This document shows positions 4,206 through 6,350 of a stretch of 6,350 nt of DNA, piece by piece. Below the pieces are notes generated by a model that worked only from the letters and a program-made list of their open reading frames with translations, had not been told where the DNA came from and ran no database searches. Numbering within the stretch: the first letter of the stretch is position 1; every line of letters begins with the position of its first letter. This DNA is from Chloroflexota bacterium (GTDB lineage: Bacteria > Chloroflexota > Anaerolineae > Promineifilales > Promineifilaceae). The stretch lies in NCBI GenBank assembly GCA_008501785.1, contig QQUD01000137.1, positions 1 through 6,350 of the forward strand. Direction: 5' to 3'. A program made the translations under genes and the position numbers.

Positions 4206-6350
4206 CGATTTTCAGCGTCAGTCAAGATTTTTTCCAGCAAATCGTCTAATTTCCAGGCACGCCCTTTTGCTTTTGCTGCTGCATTGGTTTTTTCATCGAG
4301 ATGAGAGGGTGTTGATTGGAAAACGGCCGTAATCAAAGATCGCGTTTCATACCAAAGTGCCGGATGCGCTTCCACAAAAGCCGCCAACTCTACGGCCCCT
4401 TCATACGCACCTACCCGCTGCAAAAGTTGTGCATATGCGGCAATCGCTAACATGCTCACTCCCAAATTAGACAACTCTTTCGCGTGCGATAATGCCTCAA
4501 CCATTTGCCCATAAGCCCCATCAACATCGCCATCAGCCAGCAAAGCGAGGCCCAGCCAACTTCTGGCACAGGACACATTCCAATTATGGTAATCCTTGAC
4601 AGATAACTCAACGCTGCGTTTCAGTGCAGTTTTTGCACCATCAATATCATTGGTCCGCAGCAACATCCAACCCTTAACCCGAAAATAAAATGCATGTCCC
4701 CGTAATATTTCGTTTGTATCAAAAAATTGCTTGCTTTTTTCCAAATATCGCCATCCGGTTTCTGCATCACCGGTTAAAAAAGTAAGTTCAGCATTTTCGA
4801 AATAACACCAGGCCATGCTATTAACGTCATGCAGTTTTTCATAAAGGGCTTGTGAATCGCCACGCAAGGTCAACGCATATTCATATTGTCCCATCCGCCG
4901 AGCAGACAAACTTTCCCAAGACAATGCACGCGCAACAGAATGCCGGTCGCCCAATTCCTCAAAAACATCTCGGCCCCGTCGATAATAAATGAGGGCTTGT
5001 TCGTATTCACCTTTGGCATCGTAGGTGGCACCCATATCAATAAAACTATTTCCTACCCCCCCACGATTCCCAACAGATTCATATATTTCACGGCACTCTT
5101 CATAGATACTCAATGTCGTGTCAAAATCGTGCTCATCGCCAGTTACATGTGCCAGACTACCCAATAGATAAGCGAGTACGATACGATCACCTAATTGCCG
5201 ACTGAGCGCTATTCCCTCGTTAATTAGTGCTCGCCCCTCATCTTTCATATTTGAAGCCCAAAAAGAGCCGCCAACGATGCTTAAACCAACAGCTAATGAC
5301 CAAACATCACCATCCTGGCGTATGTACGCTAAAGATTCTCGGACAAGGGCAGCGCCTTGTTCGCGATGGATGCGCCACATATAGATTTCAGCATTCAACA
5401 GAAAATAAACACCCATTTTTGAGCGGATGCCATATGCATCTGCCAGGTGTAAAGCTTCTTGACAAAGTTGTTTAGTACGATTTGAAGCAAAATCAAATGA
5501 GAGCGTAAAAGACAATAAAGCAATCAATGAAGCATGCAGCAGTTGGGCATCACTGCTTTGTATGTTTTTTTCTAATTCTGCCGTCGCCACAGCTTCGACA
5601 TCTTCCACCACCAATTCAAGCACCTCAATCATTAACATTAAATTGGCACGCACCAGATAAAAATTAAACAGGCCAGACAAAGCAGCCAGCCCAATTTGAT
5701 GAGCACCATGAGCCAATCCCCAAAACCAGGCGGCCAAAATGTTACCAAGCTCCTGCTCAACAACATCATAAGCGGCACGCTGTTGGGGGCCTTGCATCAA
5801 TAGGGATTGTTTAGCTAAAAAGTGAAGATAATAAAGGCTGTGTCGGCTCCTAAAGTTGAACAGGCTTTCGGCATCTTCTTGAATTTTTTCTGTCGCATAT
5901 TGACGCAGCAGCTCGTGGATGGCAAAACGGCCGTTTTCCTCCCGCCGCACCAATGATTTATTCACCAGCCGCATCAACGTGCGTAAATTCGTCTGTGCTA
6001 CTTTTTGCGCTGCATCTCGCGAGAAACCGCCTTGAAAAAGGGCTAATTGTGGAAAAAGCTGCTTTTCCTCAGCATTCATCAATTCCCAAGAATAGTTAAA
6101 AACAGCGCGTAAGCTGCGCTGTCGCTGTGGCACATCTTGCACTTCGGTTTCTAAAAAATCTAGATTCTCGCTAATTTCTGCCCGAATCTCGGTGACAGAA
6201 AGCATCTCCATCCAGCTTGCCGCCAATTCAATACCGAGCGGCAGCCCATGTACCAATCGACAAATCTCGGTCACATCCACAATATTTTCGGGCAAAAGTG
6301 AAAATCCAGACTGCACACGCACAGCACTTTGTTGAAACAGTTGTAAAGCG
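4202..6350 (-). CDS. STAND-type ATPase regulator, C-terminal part with winged helix and TPR repeats (5' end missing)
   Basis: This is the C-terminal portion of a large signal-transduction ATPase or transcriptional regulator of the MalT/AfsR-like STAND class. The frame stays open to the right edge (A-L-Q-L-F-Q-Q-S-A precedes the GTG at 6322), so that GTG is almost certainly internal. The P-loop and any N-terminal effector domain lie outside. Counting from the GTG, G-L-P-L-G-I-E-L-A-A at 26-35 is the conserved STAND/NB-ARC GLPL-type motif. A winged-helix-like region follows at about 68-155 (F-N-Y-S-W-E-L-M, L-V-N-K-S-L-V, H-E-L-L-R-Q-Y-A). A helical region comes next, then about seven 40-residue TPR-like repeats at about 335-640, for example G-A-T-Y-D-A-K-G-E-Y-E-Q-A-L. 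TPRs in this class bind an inducer or a partner protein. The C-terminal tail (K-G-R-A-W-K-L-D-D-L-L-E-K-I-L) is also typical. Whether it carries a DNA-binding HTH, SARP or cyclase domain cannot be seen. Confidence 0.88.
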   Translation of the reverse strand, partial: ALQLFQQSAVRVQSGFSLLPENIVDVTEICRLVHGLPLGIELAASWMEMLSVTEIRAEISENLDFLETEVQDVPQRQRSLRAVFNYSWELMNAEEKQLFPQLALFQGGFSRDAAQKVAQTNLRTLMRLVNKSLVRREENGRFAIHELLRQYATEKIQEDAESLFNFRSRHSLYYLHFLAKQSLLMQGPQQRAAYDVVEQELGNILAAWFWGLAHGAHQIGLAALSGLFNFYLVRANLMLMIEVLELVVEDVEAVATAELEKNIQSSDAQLLHASLIALLSFTLSFDFASNRTKQLCQEALHLADAYGIRSKMGVYFLLNAEIYMWRIHREQGAALVRESLAYIRQDGDVWSLAVGLSIVGGSFWASNMKDEGRALINEGIALSRQLGDRIVLAYLLGSLAHVTGDEHDFDTTLSIYEECREIYESVGNRGGVGNSFIDMGATYDAKGEYEQALIYYRRGRDVFEELGDRHSVARALSWESLSARRMGQYEYALTLRGDSQALYEKLHDVNSMAWCYFENAELTFLTGDAETGWRYLEKSKQFFDTNEILRGHAFYFRVKGWMLLRTNDIDGAKTALKRSVELSVKDYHNWNVSCARSWLGLALLADGDVDGAYGQMVEALSHAKELSNLGVSMLAIAAYAQLLQRVGAYEGAVELAAFVEAHPALWYETRSLITAVFQSTPSHLDEKTNAAAKAKGRAWKLDDLLEKILTDAENR
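4323..4330 (-). repeat. ACGGCCGT palindrome, copy 6, opposite orientation
   Basis: This perfect 8-bp palindrome lies in the minus-strand STAND gene, encoding T-A-V there. On the minus strand it continues as TTTCCAATC and then ACCCTCTC, so the TTTCC extension and the C-rich side point in the opposite direction to copies 2, 3 and 7. Confidence 0.8.
5934..5947 (+). repeat. AAAACGGCCGTTTT palindrome, copy 7
   Basis: This is the longest copy, a perfect 14-bp palindrome in the minus-strand STAND gene (N-G-R on its coding strand). On the plus strand it is followed by CCTCCCGCCGC. The C-rich side therefore lies on the non-coding strand, showing that the skew does not follow gene direction. Confidence 0.85.

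Noticed and set aside
251..5947. CRISPR repeats as an explanation for the repeated palindrome
   Set aside because: Copies are irregularly spaced, 8-14 bp long, in both orientations and inside intact genes. There are no regular spacers and no cas genes.

Overview
This window is 6,350 bases of ordinary bacterial chromosome at roughly mid-40s percent GC (estimated by eye). It holds five protein-coding genes, two of them cut by the window edges. No rRNA, tRNA, CRISPR array, transposase or phage gene was seen. The best guess for the host is a Chloroflexota bacterium of the Anaerolineae/Ardenticatenia type. The reasons are the large STAND ATPase/TPR regulator, the secreted protein joining an SdrD-B-like domain to a CAP domain, and the many NarL-type signalling proteins such genomes carry. 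This is an inference from gene style; no marker gene is present.

Layout: (1) Positions 1-1298 hold a two-gene plus-strand operon. The 3' part of a HisKA_3-type sensor histidine kinase overlaps a NarL/LuxR-family response regulator at an ATGA junction. (2) Positions 1299-1584 are a 286-base regulatory gap. It contains a perfect 9-bp inverted repeat, an extended -10 promoter candidate, a TAATGTA direct repeat and a strong Shine-Dalgarno sequence. (3) Positions 1585-3009 encode a secreted multidomain protein: signal peptide, SdrD-B/prealbumin-like beta domain, Ser/Thr-rich linker, CAP (SCP/PR-1-like) domain and a C-terminal beta domain. (4) Positions 3010-3098 hold a perfect TATAAT box, then a strong intrinsic terminator hairpin that ends right against the Shine-Dalgarno of the next gene. 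(5) Positions 3099-4205 encode a fold-type III PLP enzyme of the D-threonine aldolase/D-serine dehydratase family. (6) From 4202 to the right edge, on the minus strand, lies the C-terminal part of a STAND-type regulator with a winged-helix region and about seven 40-residue TPR-like repeats. Its stop codon overlaps that of the PLP enzyme in a shared TTAA.

The kinase and regulator clearly work together. Nothing in the sequence proves that the other genes share their pathway; the regulator controlling the adjacent secreted-protein gene is only a possibility. 

The most unusual signal cuts across the genes. The 8-bp palindrome ACGGCCGT occurs seven times, plus one near match, where about 0.1 copies would be expected by chance. 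It falls in different reading frames and on both coding orientations. Several copies share the extension TTT(T)CC on one side and are followed by an abrupt C-rich, G-poor stretch of tens of bases. This looks like a dispersed, oriented genome-wide motif, comparable in style to cyanobacterial HIP1 but with a different sequence.
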